DNA of 64,000 nt from contig NC_085046.1 in assembly GCF_963662255.1 (NCBI RefSeq), positions 96,675,324-96,739,323 on the forward strand, written 5' to 3'. Below the pieces are notes generated by a model that was given only the letters and a program-made list of their open reading frames with translations, had not been told where the DNA came from and made no database searches. Position 1 is the first letter of the stretch; each line of letters opens with the position of its first letter. Positions 36,701 to 51,724 of the stretch are shown here, piece after piece. A program made the position numbers and the translations under genes. The stretch is from Cinclus cinclus. Lineage: Eukaryota > Chordata > Aves > Passeriformes > Cinclidae.

Positions 36701-39031
36701 GTACTTACTTTCAACTCACAAGCCTTTTTATGGCAAGAAGGGAAAGTGGGGAATAGTATAAAAGATCAAAGAGGTCTCAAATCCCTCATTTGACAGAATT
36801 CTAGCACTAGTTTGGCCTAATGTCTTCATAAGAAATTAATAACAATAAGGAGATACTATAAGCACTATAAAATTTCCCACTGAACCGTAACTATGCTGAA
36901 ACTATGTTAGTTTTTATAATTTTTGAATTGATAAATCACATTCCTAATAATGATGTGCAGCAGACCAAGAGCATCCACTAAAACTGGATGCCAGAAACTG
37001 GCTGTTACACTCTGGGGAATTTAGAGCACAGTGAACAGACAGTAGCCTTCCACAGAACAACAGAGATTTATTAAAATTTAGGACTTAATGATGCCCAAAG
37101 TAGCTACACTACAAACTGATTCAAGATGGCATATAAAAGTGAGGAAATCATGTCATATCTAAACTGTTTCTGTATGTTACTAGTTTTTATCTCATCCATG
37201 AATAATTTATTTTGCTTTAAGCTTAGGGACATACATCTTCAATTTCCTCCGTGTCATCTTTGCACTTTCCTTCAAATTCTGCCAAAAGCCATGATGAAAA
37301 TACTGTGTCTCTTGCCCTCTTTATGTGTCTTGAACAGGTTTTCAGAAAAGAGAATTCACAAACTTGAATTCTTTTTTTCTTGACCTCAACAGTCTAGTGA
37401 ACAAAGTCTGAATAAAATGTCAAGGAACCTGAGACTTTTACCAAAATGTGGAGACTTTTTACCACTGTGATGGCACCCAGTTACTTCTTTGCAATTGTAA
37501 TCCATTTGTAAATCCATTCCCTGGCAGTGTGGACAGGCCAGTCTTGCCACTGTACACACACAACTAATCTAATCTGCCTACTATTTATAAAATAACAATG
37601 TTCTAGAAAAAGCATCATCGTAAGTCAAAAGCATTTATGCTGCCAATGTGTAAAAGCCTTTGAACTGGCATAGCAGTATAATTGTTTATAGCATCAGGGA
37701 CCCCATGATGTTCCTGTCTACTGATTAACATCCCCACTAATTATTCTAGATACAGACTGGTTGCCAAGCCCTACATCAGTAAGAATCAATAAGCTGTCAA
37801 ATTCTTCACCCTGCTGGACACATAAGACTAGGCTATGCAGCAACTTGGTAGCTGTTACTGAATTTACTGGAATCTTTTTGAAAGAGATGGCTATTTCCTT
37901 TTTAATTACTTTCACTGAATGATTTCCAATAATGACTTTGCCTTACAAAAAGTTCTAGGTAAGTTCTATGAACAACTCCTTATTAAAATGCTGGTGCAAA
38001 ATTACTCATAGTTCTATCCTTTCCCATTCATTTGCTAATCAAAGATATACTAATATAAACTAAAAGTGGAATTCTTAAAACTAGCAACTGAAAAAGTTTT
38101 AAATTAAATTTAAAGAAAAGAAACTAAAATATATGAAAAAATATTAGGTGTAAATGATGGCTATGGACTTTAAACTACTTCTTGATTTCCTGGGAATACA
38201 TATGATAAATTTTCAGGACAAATCAAGTTATTTGTTTCTGAATATTCATTATTAATAATTTCAGAAACAATTAGTCTGTCATTGCCAGACATCATGTAAG
38301 GTTATTGACATCTATAAAAAGTTAGGAGACTTTCCTTATACCTTCTATTCCATATTTAAACTAAATGCAGTTACACATAATGAACTGCTACCAAAACTGC
38401 TGTATGAATATTAGAATGGTAAGCTTTGAATGTTTGGACAAAAGTACTCACACTTGCCAGAAATTACTAAATCTTACTTATAAGACCAGCCCTGATCTGC
38501 AATCTCTTATAAGGCTTAAGAGTGTCTATTGACCAGCTAATGTACAACAATGTCCTTTAATTTCCACACTGGTTTCAACAGTCTTCAAACACCTCCAGTA
38601 AGAAGCCCTGAGATCGGTGCTTTAATGAAGGGAATTTTTACCAGGATATTGGCAAAACGGGAGTAAGTCACATGTACGTCAAAAGGATTTGGCCCAGTTG
38701 CTCTTCTCTGCTACATGATGTATTTCCTCTGACTACTTCTGGACTTCTGTGACTTCAGTGTGTGCATTCCATGTGATGGAAGCAATGAACAACTTATTTA
38801 AATGTGAACATTTATGAAGATTGGGCCATAAGAAAATTAAAGAAATCTTTCCCTTTGGTATTCTGCATCAGCCAATTTTGAAAACATGTAGTATCCAGGA
38901 AATGATGTCGCAAGAAGCTGCATTTTGTTCCTCAGGAAGGCCACTAGGAGCCAAGTGAAATGGGAAACTTTGCTGCCAGCTGGAGCTGGTTGAGCTTCCT
39001 TGGGGCAGTCTGAGAAGAAGCCAGTTGCATG
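33705..39031. other. AT-rich non-coding stretch
   Basis: No gene or transposon recognised in 5.3 kb. Open frames of up to about 104 codons (for example 36039-36353 and 36228-36479) overlap on opposite strands and match nothing known to me. Short AT-rich microsatellite-like patches occur near 36169-36178. Confidence 0.55.
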
Positions 39032-39314
39032 AGTGCTCAAGTAACAAGAAAAAGGACTAGAGAAAATGGCCTCAAGTTGTGCCAGCAGAGGTTTAGATTG
39101 AATATTAGGAAAAATTTCTTCACTAAATAGGTTGTCAAGCACTGAAACCAGCTGCCCAGAGAAATAGTTGTGTCATCATCACTGGAGGTATGCAAAAGAT
39201 GCGTAGACGTGATGCTTAGGGACATGGCTTAGAGGTGCTAGGTTAACTGATGAACGTAATGATCTTGAAGGTCTTTTCCAACATCAAGGGGTCTATAATT
39301 CTATGACTCTATGG
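39032..39314 (+). mobile_element. CR1 LINE 3' end
   Basis: CR1 tail of a subtype resembling the 7288 copy. It reads AAAATGGCCTCAAGTTGTGC, AGGTTTAGATTGAATATTAGG, AAAAATTTCTTCACTAAATA, CACTGAAACCAGCTGCCCAG, TCATCATCACTGGAGGTATG, and GTAATGATCTTGAAGGTCTT. It ends TTCCAACATCAAGGGGTCTATAATTCTATGACTCTATGG, which includes three decayed terminal octamers. It is non-coding, and the start is approximate. Confidence 0.93.
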
Positions 39315-40917
39315 TTGTACCATCCTGGTTGTGCAAAGCCTGGTGAGCTCTGCAGCTGTTGCTGTTGCTTTAGCCATCTGTTCGGCCAGCACTGACAGTG
39401 AGTCAAAACCCATCTGCATGTGAAATACTCAACTGTATTTCAAACTACTGGCAGACAGGGACTAAGACTATGGAAAGCTTAAAAATAAAAGTAATAAGAA
39501 TGAAAATTTGAAAAAAAATTGAATTTTTTTTTAATAATAAGCAAAATAAAGCAGATGGGTTTCAAACTCCAGATAAATTGAGCAAAACATTTTAAAGCCC
39601 TTTTCCTAACAGCAGACAAATAGAAAATGCTATCAAAGTCAGCTAACAAAATCGTGAAAAGACACAAGCATATAAAAGGGCAGCATACCATATGTCCATC
39701 AATATCTGGTACAACAGAAACATTAAGAAAGCCATTAAGATAGTGTCCCCATTGTGCCCAGGTATACAATAACATATGGTACATTTCCTGCTTCACTGTG
39801 CATTTCCTTGCTTTTGTTGTTTAGCATCGCTAATTTAGAGCTCAATTAATATAGCTTGTGCATGCATTTCTCCACAGAATATTTAAAATTTCACTACTGT
39901 TTAAATTATTCTTTTTTTTAGTGCAAGTGCACATCAAGTATTAATGGAAGGTAGGATTCTTTCCAAACCTTAATTAGATGGAAAAACTAGACAAAACTGT
40001 TCTAAGGTAGCCACATATGATACTTAAATTATTATTGTCATCTTATTTAATCCTCACACAATTTACTGTAATGATTCTACAGGGAGACATTACAAGGTTG
40101 TTGTTTGTTTTAATCAATGATGATTTCCCAAGGACAGATGTATATATTTCTCATGAGTATAGATTAGAGGGAAAATCATAAGGGATTAGTGCAACAGTAT
40201 TAAAGAAAATGCAGCAAAAAATATAAGGTGATACTCTGATAAATGTCCACATGTACATGTGGAGAAGAGAGGGAAATGAAGATGTACGAAATATTTTTTC
40301 TCATTAAAGGACATTTATTTTGAAAAATTTAAGTTTAAGGAATTTCTGGATTTCCAAAAAAAGATGAAAGTTATTTGTAAAACACATTATCTATCTTCTT
40401 GGTATTTACAGATTCCATATGCCTCTTAGACAAGCTGAATTTTGCCACACTAGCTCAATCCTAGCAAGTTTTCTACCTGAATTCAGGACTCCTATGAAAA
40501 CTAAAAAAGAGTTCTCAAAGGAGTGCTCTTAACTGTCTCATGTGCTTTTCTAAAAGGCATATACTGTGGCATGAGTTTGATACAGAAAACGAAATAAGAA
40601 TGAAAATGAGCCATTACCACTACAATCTCAAATGTTTGCATCAGAAAGGTTTAGATCAAATAATTTAGACCAAATAACTAATATCCCAGATATGTAATTT
40701 TTAAATATGAAAGATGAGAATTCACTTAGTGATAATCAGTAATAATTTTCAGTTCAGAACCACTTCAATTTGTCATTTACTGTCTCAACAGTGATGTTAT
40801 GCTGAGCTATTTTCATGTGTGGATATAGAAGGAAGGGATCTCTGGTATGAAAGAAAATCAGAGTTAAGAAAGGACATCACTATAAGCTTGAGCTAGTATC
40901 TACTGGTATAAACTAAA

Positions 40918-40950
40918 CTACAATTTTAGACAATTTTAAACAATTTTAGA
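40918..40950. repeat. Short tandem triplicate of ACAATTTTA
   Basis: ACAATTTTAG, ACAATTTTAA and ACAATTTTAG follow each other directly. A minor slippage repeat. Confidence 0.85.
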
Positions 40951-42254
40951 GATTTATTTATGAATAAAATAATTAATATTCTGAGTGGAATTATAGGCTA
41001 ATGCCCAAGTTATAGAGCATGGATTTATGTCAGCTTCTGCTTTAATTAAAATAGATTTGCCATTTAGCATTAAGGGACTGTGAAAGATCATGGGTGAACA
41101 CATGGATATTGAATTAGGTTTCATATTTTTACACTGCAGAAATTACTCAAACCCTCTGTAAACTCACCCGCTATGCCATTCCAATCTCTAAAAATACTAT
41201 ATGTGCTCTCCAACAGCATGACTTTGTCTTTAAATGCTAAATGTTGTGCTTGCTTTGAGATCCTCAAGAGCACAAACCATATTTTTCTATATTTCTCATT
41301 ATTTTTTTTTTTAGTTATTTAACTCATAAAAAGTTATGCTTTTGTTTTCCTTACAAGAAAATGTTTGTGTTTTCCTATTTAATTATAACCCCCTTTAACT
41401 TCAAAATTTATGTCAGAATAAATTTCCCAAGTACATTTCTGGGGACAGCCCATTTCATTAGGGACCACTGATATTCACTATACAATTAACATGCAATATT
41501 TGCCCTAAAATAAAATATGAAAAAATGAATACGTTGATCAAACTTTTACTACTAAACCAAACCCTTTGCTTCTGTATCACAGAAGCTGTGCTGAAATTCT
41601 GAATAAGTTACCCACAGGATCAACTTTTAGAATAGTAGAGGATAAATAAAACTCAGTGGCTACTTAATAGGAAAGGACTTCTTGAACAGTCTTTCATGAA
41701 CTCAGGTCTTGTTAACTGTGGTTTTCCAAAAGAAGAATAATTTCCATTTATAACATAATTATTTCACTGTTCTGACATAAAATTCTGACATATAATAGGA
41801 ACTACAATGACCTTTAAATTAAAAGCTCTTCTTCTCTTAAATTGTTAATTCTCATATATTAACGTATTTTTGCTCCTAATAGCTTTACATAATAAAATCT
41901 TTCTTCAATGATAATATTTTAGAATATGACCATGGCAGGATATGTGATAACCAAATATGACCATTTTTCCTTTCAACTACATGATAGAAAAATTCAATCC
42001 ATTCTCCCCAACAAAATGAACACAAGAAGTAAAAATTCCACCTTTAGGGGAATGATAATAAGAGGGCAATAATGGCCTTTCCACCTTTGGTTTCTAGAAT
42101 ACTTTGAACATCCTGGAATGAACAGGAATATTGATAGAATCTGCCTTTACAATGAAAGTACTCAGAAAAAAAAAGTACATTTTCCAAAATTTGTCTGAAA
42201 ATTGTTTTTTTTTTCTCCTATGTCCATCTCAATTTATCACCTATGTGATTTTGC

Positions 42255-42294
42255 CATTTTTCTCATTATTCAAAACATTTTCTCATTATTCAAA
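42255..42294. repeat. 20-bp tandem duplication
   Basis: CATTTTTCTCATTATTCAAAA is followed directly by CATTTTCTCATTATTCAAAC. The two units have period 20 and are nearly identical. Confidence 0.85.
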
Positions 42295-45200
42295 CCTTTA
42301 CATCTGTATTGCAAGCACTCAAAATTTAAATGCATTTGAAAGTAAAAATAGAAAAAGAGATATCAGGAATATTGAAGGATGAAGACAGTATAGGTGGCTG
42401 TTTTAGCACTACTAAGTAGATACAAGAAGTCTCACTTGTATAACATGCTTTAATATTTTTTTTAAATGCTTTTAATATTTCTTTTTTTAAAAATGCCTCC
42501 TGATGTTGAACACAGGAATAGCTCTTCTGGTCCTACAAAGAAGAATATATAAATAATATACACATTCCTTTCTGTTTTAAGAAGTGTGATTTGCATAGAA
42601 TGTTTTCTGTGAGCAATTTTTTTAAGAATTGAAGAAAGGCTAAGAAAGTGCACTTGGCACAAGCCCTTTTCTCATTCATTTTTTAATACATTAAGATTCA
42701 CTTGTCACAATATCTATATCTTCACCTACATAATCTCCAGGCCAATAAAAATAATGATAATTTCCCTATCCAGCAATTACATGGTAGCAAGCTTAAATTT
42801 AGTTCCTTTTACCCTTTCATAATTCTTAACTTTTAACAGTTGTTCAGCATGCATCTTCACTGCTTTCCTCTTACTTCTTCCAGGTAGGAAAAATACACAA
42901 CTCTGAAGCAGACATTAACTTTCCTTCACCTGACCCTTACTCGCTTTCTATTTTCCATCCAAATATGTCATGAAACTAAATTAGGTGTCTTCAGAATTAT
43001 ATTGGGGTGGTTCTTCATACTTTTCATTATGAAAACACTACAGCATGCTAAAACTTAGATTGAAAATCAGGTTCTCCTCAAAATAAGGAAAAAAAAACCA
43101 TGTACACTCAAGAAAATAAATAATTTAATTCCTGAAAAGGATTGCTTAGTATATTGTGGTATCATTCAATATTATGCTTTCTAGTTATAGTCATTGAATG
43201 AAAACTATATGAGAGTTCTGGGAAGCACTACAGAGTTATGCCACAGACCACGTAATGCCTTGGATCATTGCCCAAAACACTGCTCATCTTTGACAGTATT
43301 AAAGTCTGGTGTCTCTTGAACCGGCTTGAGTAGGAACAAATACCGTGCACAACTGCTGTGCTGTGATTACGAGCTTTGCAACAGTGAAAGCATTTCTTCT
43401 AAAACTTGACACGCTAGAGATAGAGTGTGAATGTGCGCATTACAATTAGTCATTCCCGTTCCTCCCAGCTTCAAATTCTGACATGATAGCAGCTACTATC
43501 TCACCAGCTGTTAAAGATTGCATGCAGCTAGAAAATCATACAACTGGAAGTTGGAATCTCAACTTTCAAATATCACAAGGTACTAATTTCCAGTTCTGTG
43601 GCTACTAAGGTTTTGTCTTCTGAAATCATGTGGGAGCTAAAGTGAAAAGCAACAAATGAGGATGGTAATCTGGGGACATGAAGGTTTCATTATCTTAGGA
43701 CCTACCATGTCTGATAAAAAAAAGTACAAGGGTTCTCAGGACCAGTAAAATTATCTTATGCATGCACACAGCATGGGGAAATGGCAAGTAGAGCAAAAAT
43801 GGCAGTAGAGCTGACAAAGACAAAAGTTGTAAAAGAGTAAAGCAGTTAAAGATGAGTTAAAGTAAAGCAAAAGTAGGTAAGATATAGAGTATGCTTATTT
43901 GTTTTTCCCCTCCTCCATTTTTTGTAACATTGTTTTATCTACTTACCCATGTGTTAGGAAAACAAATTGTTATTTGCCAAATACTATTCATATATCAGGT
44001 AAAAGTTAGCAATAATACTTTTCTAAGTTTAGGGAATTTTGGTCTTTTTGGTAAGAAAACATGCCTGAAAATTTCCATATCTCTATTGCATTATTGATGC
44101 GCCTAATCCACAATGCATTTCAGGATAAGTTGATCTATTACCTACACACTCCTTTGAAAAGTCTAATTTTAGTGTCTCTGGACCACGACAGTGCCAGGAC
44201 AAAATTCATAATGAAATTTCTGCATTTCTACCATCTATTTTTCTGGTACTCCTCTAACATCCAGAACAATTGCATCAGGAATGTCTGAGGATACGTTCCT
44301 GCTTTGTACTTTCAGGATTCTCTTATTGTCCTGTTGCCCAGCAATTCAGATGACCAATTCTGGATCCAGACAATGCACTTATTGTCCTCAGTATTCTTGG
44401 AAATGGTTTCCAGGTTTAGCTCTTACCTTTTTGGCGGTCAAGGTGAGACTGACTGTCCTGTGGCTTCCCATCTCCACCTTCTGCCCCTTTCCATGCAAAA
44501 GGCCCTGCAAGCTTCTGCCTCTGTTTGCTGCTTCTGTTATCCTTGCTGTCACCCAGGTTTCAGGGACCCCTTCTTCGCATGTTTGCCCAACAGCAGTGCC
44601 ATGCTAAGCTCACCTCCTGCCTTCATGATTCTGTAAATCTCATTCCCACCTCTCTCAGCTCTCTGTCTTCATGTGGAACATTCCAAGACTCTTTCATTGC
44701 AAAGCACCCAATGCCTTCACTTGACCCTTTCAGCAGCTGGAGAACACACAACTGTTGCTTACTGCACACTTACGCTTCAAAGTTAACCACCCCCAAACAC
44801 ATATACCTTAAGATAGAGTATTAGTAGCTCCAGTGGTACGTAATTGAGTTTAATTTCACATCCTCTGCATTTTTATTTATAACTTCTAATGATAGAAATG
44901 GTCTTGCATCTTGAACATTCTTTCAGTAAAAATACAGAAATATATATTTTTAAAATAGAATAATTTTGTTACTTTTACATTTCTGTCTGTTGCTTTCCAA
45001 TTCCTTGTTTTATCAGATCTCTAAATTTTTTGCTACTCCCAAAGACTAAAGTTTTCAAACTATTCTTTAGATGACTGTAAATTCATACTTTTCAAAAATA
45101 TATGAAATAAATATAAAATGTTCTCATTCTATTTATGTTATTTAAATCAATAGAATATTAGACTGACATGCTATGCAGCTCTTCTCTGACCAGAAACAGA

Positions 45201-48200
45201 ATCCAGCTTTCTGCTATATTTTTAAACCAGGCATTCAATATATTATCTTTTTTTTCCTGAAAATTATGATTCACAACAGGGAACTTAGAGTGAGCATCAT
45301 TCTACTGGGATCAGAAATATCAAAAACAGTTTGAGAATATTGTATGCACAGTAGATTTTCTTATATTTTAGGAATTTTTACAGCACTTTATAGAAGGTTA
45401 AGAAGATCCATAGAACATGAAGAATTCAGAGGCACATAAGTTTAAACACCATAAAAAGTTAAATCAAGCAAACAAGTTGTTTCATCATGTGGTTCTGAAT
45501 TCATATCTTTTATGTGCTGGATTTGATCAGTTTTGTGCCTCTATAATTACATTAACTACATGAACTGATGCACAGGGTGTTAGAATTATACGCTAAGAGA
45601 TTGCAATAATGAGTGGCCCTGTCATTTTGGTAAAGTAAAGCAACTCATATCTTTCAAGTTACTTTAGATAGAAAATTGAGCATAATACAATCATGCACGA
45701 AAATAGAGACATGTTTGTTACAAACACATGTCTGTGTATGAGTTAATTTACCTCTGAACAAGAAGAGGTATTAACATCGCATTTAATTATTCCTAAACCA
45801 AATGGGGGAAATAGATTTTTCCCCTGAAAATTGTGAAAGAAACACCACTGACAGCTCAGCATGGATGTATCTCTAACATTTACAGAGCTATATTCACAAA
45901 ACTAATATAAATCCTGAGCATATGCAAATAATGTCTGTGGAACAACTCTTTTAGCATTAGTGAGAATTTCTAAGTTTTCTTAAGCCTCCCCTTCTTATAA
46001 CCTAGAAATTTAGAAACAACATACAAAGAATATTAATATTCTTAGCTCAACTTAAACTTTGCAGTCTTTCAGTTTCATACAACTATCTTTTGGATTTTTT
46101 TCATGACAAGTGCATCTGTACTGGGAAGGGAAAGAAGCTCTTCAGTGGCAGTGTCATCTGCAGAATGAAGCACTTAAAGTGCCTCTAAAAGGAATACATT
46201 TACATTCCCCAAGTGTGAGATGCTGTTTGACTTAAAAATCTTATGTCTGGGGGGAAAACAGACTTCAGCTATGAATCTAAAACTGTAAGAACATTAGAAT
46301 GCTGGATCTGCTTTTCTCTATTAATTTTCTAAATTTTGGAACAGAGTAGAAGCACAACAACACAAATGAAAAAACAAGTGCCAAATATTTTACAGATAAT
46401 AGAAAAGAAGCACAAGTCTATAAGCCCCACAAATAACGCTGACAGATCCATGTTGACAGACCATCCTTGCTTGCTTCTCTTAAACTTTTTTGGGTTTTGT
46501 TTTTAAGGCACACCATGATGGATATAGAAAAATATGTTACTATTTCTCTGCTGAAAAAGAAAGTAAAAAGTGCAGTATTTGGAGTTATAGGATCAAGAAA
46601 CAATTTTGCACCTCATCATTCATGATTTCTAAACATGATAGTTTGAGATCACTGAAGTGGCAGTGAGATCTATTCAGTGCAAGGAATCATCAGACTGTCA
46701 GGATTCAAGAAAAGAAGAAAAAAAGTCATACAGAAATAACTACCTTCTGACCTTCTGATTAGTTATAGATAAGTAGATTATAAATAATCTTAATTAGCAG
46801 GAGTTGAAGTTGAAAACTTCTGAAATATTCCACTTACAAAACTAAGGTTTTTTTAGTTATGCCATTGCTTTTTCAGTGAGAACATGCTGATCTCTACTTT
46901 GAAAGAAAAAGACTGAACATTATACAGAATTTGGAAAGTCAGAAGGTACTGTAACAATGCTCTGGAATGGTAAAGGATAAAAACAAAAAAGTGGACTGCT
47001 AGAAAATAAGTGGGGCACACAATATTTATGCTACTATATTAATAAAAGAAAAATGACCACATGATGAATACTGATTACAATATTTACTGTACCTGACAAG
47101 AAATCATGCCAAACCAAGAAAAGGTGTTCAGAACCATATAGACATGTTAACACATATCTGGTCTGGCTTGTACAGCAAAGGTGACTAAGCAAACTTCAGG
47201 ATACATATGATGGAGTGAATAGGAACAGGTCACAAACTCTATGAATACTGAATAAATTTTAACAGAACATGAGTCTTAAGACTTCTTGTACTAAGCTGTT
47301 ATAAAAGTTTCACAGGGGAGCAGAAAGCAATTGAACAATTTAGTAGATGAAAAGGCTTAAAAGATGTCACTTCTGACTGTGGAGTCCTTGATTTTGATTT
47401 TCCTAGAATCTTGCAGAGTACTCCTGGGACACCTGCTTTGTTCCTGAAGTCTTAAAGAGACCTACCTTTTTCCATCCCAGAAAGAGGACACCAGTTTAGA
47501 TGGAACTTTGTGTGGTGTTATTCTGTTACACTCATTAGGCACTGTTGACCATTGAGAACAACATCTGAAATCAAGCAGTTTTTTTTCAGACCCATACTTG
47601 AGGTGGCATCAGAAGAACTGTAAATGTGAAATGAAGTCTGCTATAACTTAGAAGGCTTGTTGGTTCACTTGGTTGTTTTCATCCAACTGAATTTAAGGCA
47701 CATGTCCTCACTGATCAAGGAGAAGCATTCAGATTTATAAGGATGGGTTTCTCTTTCACTTTAAAGTGCTACCAGTGTCTCAAAATGCAGCATAAGAAAA
47801 CATAAAGTTCAGTCTTTTTGATTTCAGATTGTGATTTCTCTCTGTCCAGTAAAACCCAGTGGAATTTTGCCTGTATTATGATTTCAAGGATAAGGTGCAA
47901 TTACAGTTTTTCCTTTGGATGACTCTGGGCTATTATCACCCTAATACTTCTTTGCAATTGATGCTAAATTTCCTGTTAATATTGATGAATTTAACTAATT
48001 CAGATAATTGTAGTAGATTCTTATTTCTTCTCTTGTGATAAAAAATGGCCTTAAAAATATTTAAATGACATCCCCCTAATTATCACTTGAGAATTAAAAT
48101 TGATTAGTGCAGCACTGGACTCCAACAAAACTCTGCCTTATTAAAATATATAAAACTGGAAGCATCACAACTCTAGTAATTTTTGCTCCAGTTTCACACA

Positions 48201-48701
48201 ACTTAGCCTATTTGGCACCCATTTTGCAATATTGCTTCTCTCACTCCACACTTTCCCATCATCCTATCCAAACATATTTCATTTTTCATATCTTATGAAA
48301 CCAGCTTTAGCTGGCCTTCTTAAAAGGGACATGAATCTAGAATATGGAAGTAAATCTTTGAAACACTTATGAAAATAATTAATCATTCAAATGATAGGTT
48401 TCCAGGACCTTCTGCAAAGTGCATTATTGCTTATAAATCCCAGCACTTGGTCATACATCACTTTCTAATTAATGTTCCTCTTTTATACTACTTTCCACAT
48501 TCTCTTTTTTTTCTATTGCATTTACTTTTTAATATACAAGTTAATTTTTTAAGTATTCTAAAGTAATATATTTTTCAACAAATTGCAAGCTTTTTGGTAG
48601 ATCAGTTCTGGGTAGAAGTATTAACTTTTCATTTTGATATCAAACCACAAAAGCTTTAGTGCTTCTGAAGACTTTAAACTTGTCTATTTGAAACTGCAGT
48701 A

Positions 48702-48722
48702 CAATATATATATATACATATA
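48702..48722. repeat. (TA)n microsatellite
   Basis: About eight TA units with one C interruption (ATATATATATATACATATAT). Confidence 0.85.
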
Positions 48723-51687
48723 TTTAAGAATTGGTTTCTGAAATGAAATACCAAATAATCAAAAACTGTTCTGCGTGTGTCAAGTAAATAGTTTTGCTTA
48801 AATATTGATAATCTGTACTTCCTCAAATTCTAAATACTGATTGCATGATTTGCTCATATTTAGTCTAGTGATTACAAATAAAGAAGCTTTACTGAAAAGT
48901 AACTTCAGTCCATCTACTGCTGTGATGAAATGACGCTGCATCCTGGGGAATTTTCTCAAAAATTGTAGGCTATGTTGCGTGAAACTTACAAAATTTTAAT
49001 GGTGGTCACTGCAGATCTGTAATGATGCTTCAAAAATCATCCATGCTTTATGTTTGCCTCTATACCTTTAAACCCACTTCCAGTGTGGGCAAGCAGACAA
49101 AATTCATTCCTTAAAAGCATCTCAGGAACATCTTTGAAGAAAAACGAGTAACATACACTAGTATCTTTTGCAAGTGACAGTAAATGCAAATTATAGAAGG
49201 AGGCTTTCAAGTATGGAACTGATGGATGACAAACAAGTTACCCTCAAAAAAGTGTATGTAGCGTAATGTTAATTTTTTGAAAATGTTGCTGAAAGAAGCT
49301 ATAAAATAAAATTATTCACATTGCTATGTGAAAACTAGAAGAAAGTGATTCTTCTGGTCCCCAAAATAGAACATAACTGAAATATGTACTAAGAAGTTAT
49401 ATGCACAGCTAAAAGATTTAATTAAAGCTCTCAGGAATAGAGAAAAGATATGCTGACACAGAAACTGTCATGACAAATTATCTTTTGAGCAATCTTTAAG
49501 AACAAAAAATGCACAGTTGACTACAGAAAATGTTTTAAAATTCTTGCTGAAGATCATTAGCTAATCTCAGCCATGATACGCATTTATACTGTTCAGCATA
49601 AAGTTATGCATTCAGAAAAGCTGAAATTTCAAATGATGTGTACAAAGAAGTGTGTTTCTTCTGTAAATGTTTTGCAACTTGCATGGTTCTTTAAAAAACT
49701 TTTGTAAAATCACGTTTCAAGATAATGACATTTACTGTCTCCAGTAAAGCATTTTTCTGTTTAATTTCAAGTTAAATATTTTAATAATCATTCTATAAAT
49801 GGTATTTCTGTTTAGTGGACAGAGCAATGAGATAACAATTTCAGGAAAGATCAATTATTCATTTCAAGAACATTCATGGTTACAGTCTATATTTAAGAAA
49901 ATAATCAAATACTTCAGGTTGGATTTCAGACTAAGGCACTGCTTATATCTACTGTATATATGAATTCTATGCTACTGAAACAAAATATGTTATTGCCATC
50001 ATTAAGAAGATCAAGAAGGAAAGACTGTATATACAAATATTAAAACCTAATTTGTTAGTGGTTAGCCAAACTCTTAGTCCACTAGTGACCTAATAATTTC
50101 TAAATAATAGATTGAAATATAAAAGATGCATCTTGCCCATGAAATCATATGTCCAGTTTTTCTTTGTGGAACATTTATAGAATGATGTCAAAATGCCAAT
50201 GTTCGCAGGGGTGGATATTTAGTTCACAAAACGCAAAAGAATATAACGTAAGGCAAAGAACCTTTCAGAAAAGTAGATAATAATATATATACTGCTGATA
50301 TTGAAGGTAATCAGCATAGCATAAAAATATGCTCAAATACTGAACTTTTCCAGGACTATAAGAAGCAACACGGTTGATGCTGTGGACATTACAACATTGT
50401 CAGTGACAATGAAAAAAAATTAAAAAGGGATTGAATTATTGGATTGCTAATTTTTTTTTCTAGTACTGAAATTTACTTCTGTGCTGACATTAAATCACTA
50501 ACATAAAGAGTTTAGCAGCTTTTAATTCTTTAAGTGAAAATTTGCTATGAGAGTGGTTAAATGCAGAGAAGCAGGCTGCAGTTTCAGCAGGTCGTTGACC
50601 AAAGACTCTTGTTTGGCTTTCCAGTTTAAGAGAGTGGACAAACACAATTAAACTGTAGTAAGCAACTCTGCTTACTCTGCTTCTGTTATATTCCCTTAAA
50701 TGTTCATAAATACTCACCTTTCACCATCTCCTTACATTTGTTTTGTGTAAGTTTTATTGGTCATCAGAGAACTAAAAATTAGTGATAAGGAGAACATTTT
50801 AGAGACATGCACATGCCAACAACGCAGTAGTATCTTATTAAATGCCCACTAAAAATCAGCCTGCATTTCTAAATTTTAGAAATCTCAAACAAAAATATTT
50901 TTCATAAATGTATTTCTCAGTTTGAAAAACCTATAGATGATAACATTCAGCAACTTAGCTAAGAAACTTTCTAATTAAAGTAAAAATATAGAATAATTAA
51001 AAATAATCAAAAGTTCCAATTTAATTTCCTTAGTTTATTTCTTGAGTGAATTGAAGACCTAGGAAAATGTTTTTTCCATCTGCATCTGACAAAAAATTTC
51101 TCATAGACTTTATGAATGAAAACAAGTCATTCAAGGTCTTAATAAATATGACATAAGATAAATTCATAGCTGATGTCAGTTTAGAAAACACATTCAATTT
51201 GAGAATGAAGAACATAGAAAATATTTGCAATTATAAGTTTGAATTATCTGGAACACTGATTCTAAATCTGTAGAGAAACAATATTAGTATTTATTTTGCA
51301 GAAGGTAATAGTATCAGGATGCTGTACAATTTGTCTTTTGCCTGGCATTTTCAAACTGATAGAAGAAGTATGCAAGATCTTCTCTCTACAAAACTGTTAT
51401 ATATCACTCAATATTCTTTTACAACATTCATTCTGCACAAGAAAGTGTAATAGCTCATGTTCATTGAAATAGTATCCCTGTACTCCCTGGCTGCCGCTTT
51501 GGTATAGCAAAAAATGTGAATAATTTAAGGTCTAGATTAGAAGAAGATTTGCTATGGTCCTAGAAGTTTAGAATGAATCATTCTCCACAAAGTGACTCAT
51601 TTCCCAAGACCCACTGGTTCAGAGGTCTTTGAATTGTCAGCTCCACTGTGAAGAATGGGTAAATCCATTAAAACAAAAACGAAAGCA

Positions 51688-51724
51688 ACAAACAAAAAAC
51701 AAACAAACAAACAAACAAACAAAG
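51688..51724. repeat. (AAAC)n microsatellite
   Basis: About seven CAAA units in a longer A-rich context with CAACAAACAAAAAAC upstream. It could be the tail of a vanished retroposon, but no element body is recognisable next to it. Confidence 0.92.

Noticed and set aside
37718..37915. 65-codon minus-strand frame with a retroelement-like feel
   Set aside because: No conserved motif could be named and the flanks show no element structure.
45708..45733. Near-palindrome AGACATGTTTGT / ACAAACACATGTCT
   Set aside because: Short, imperfect by two bases and in AT-rich DNA; a chance hairpin is the simplest reading.
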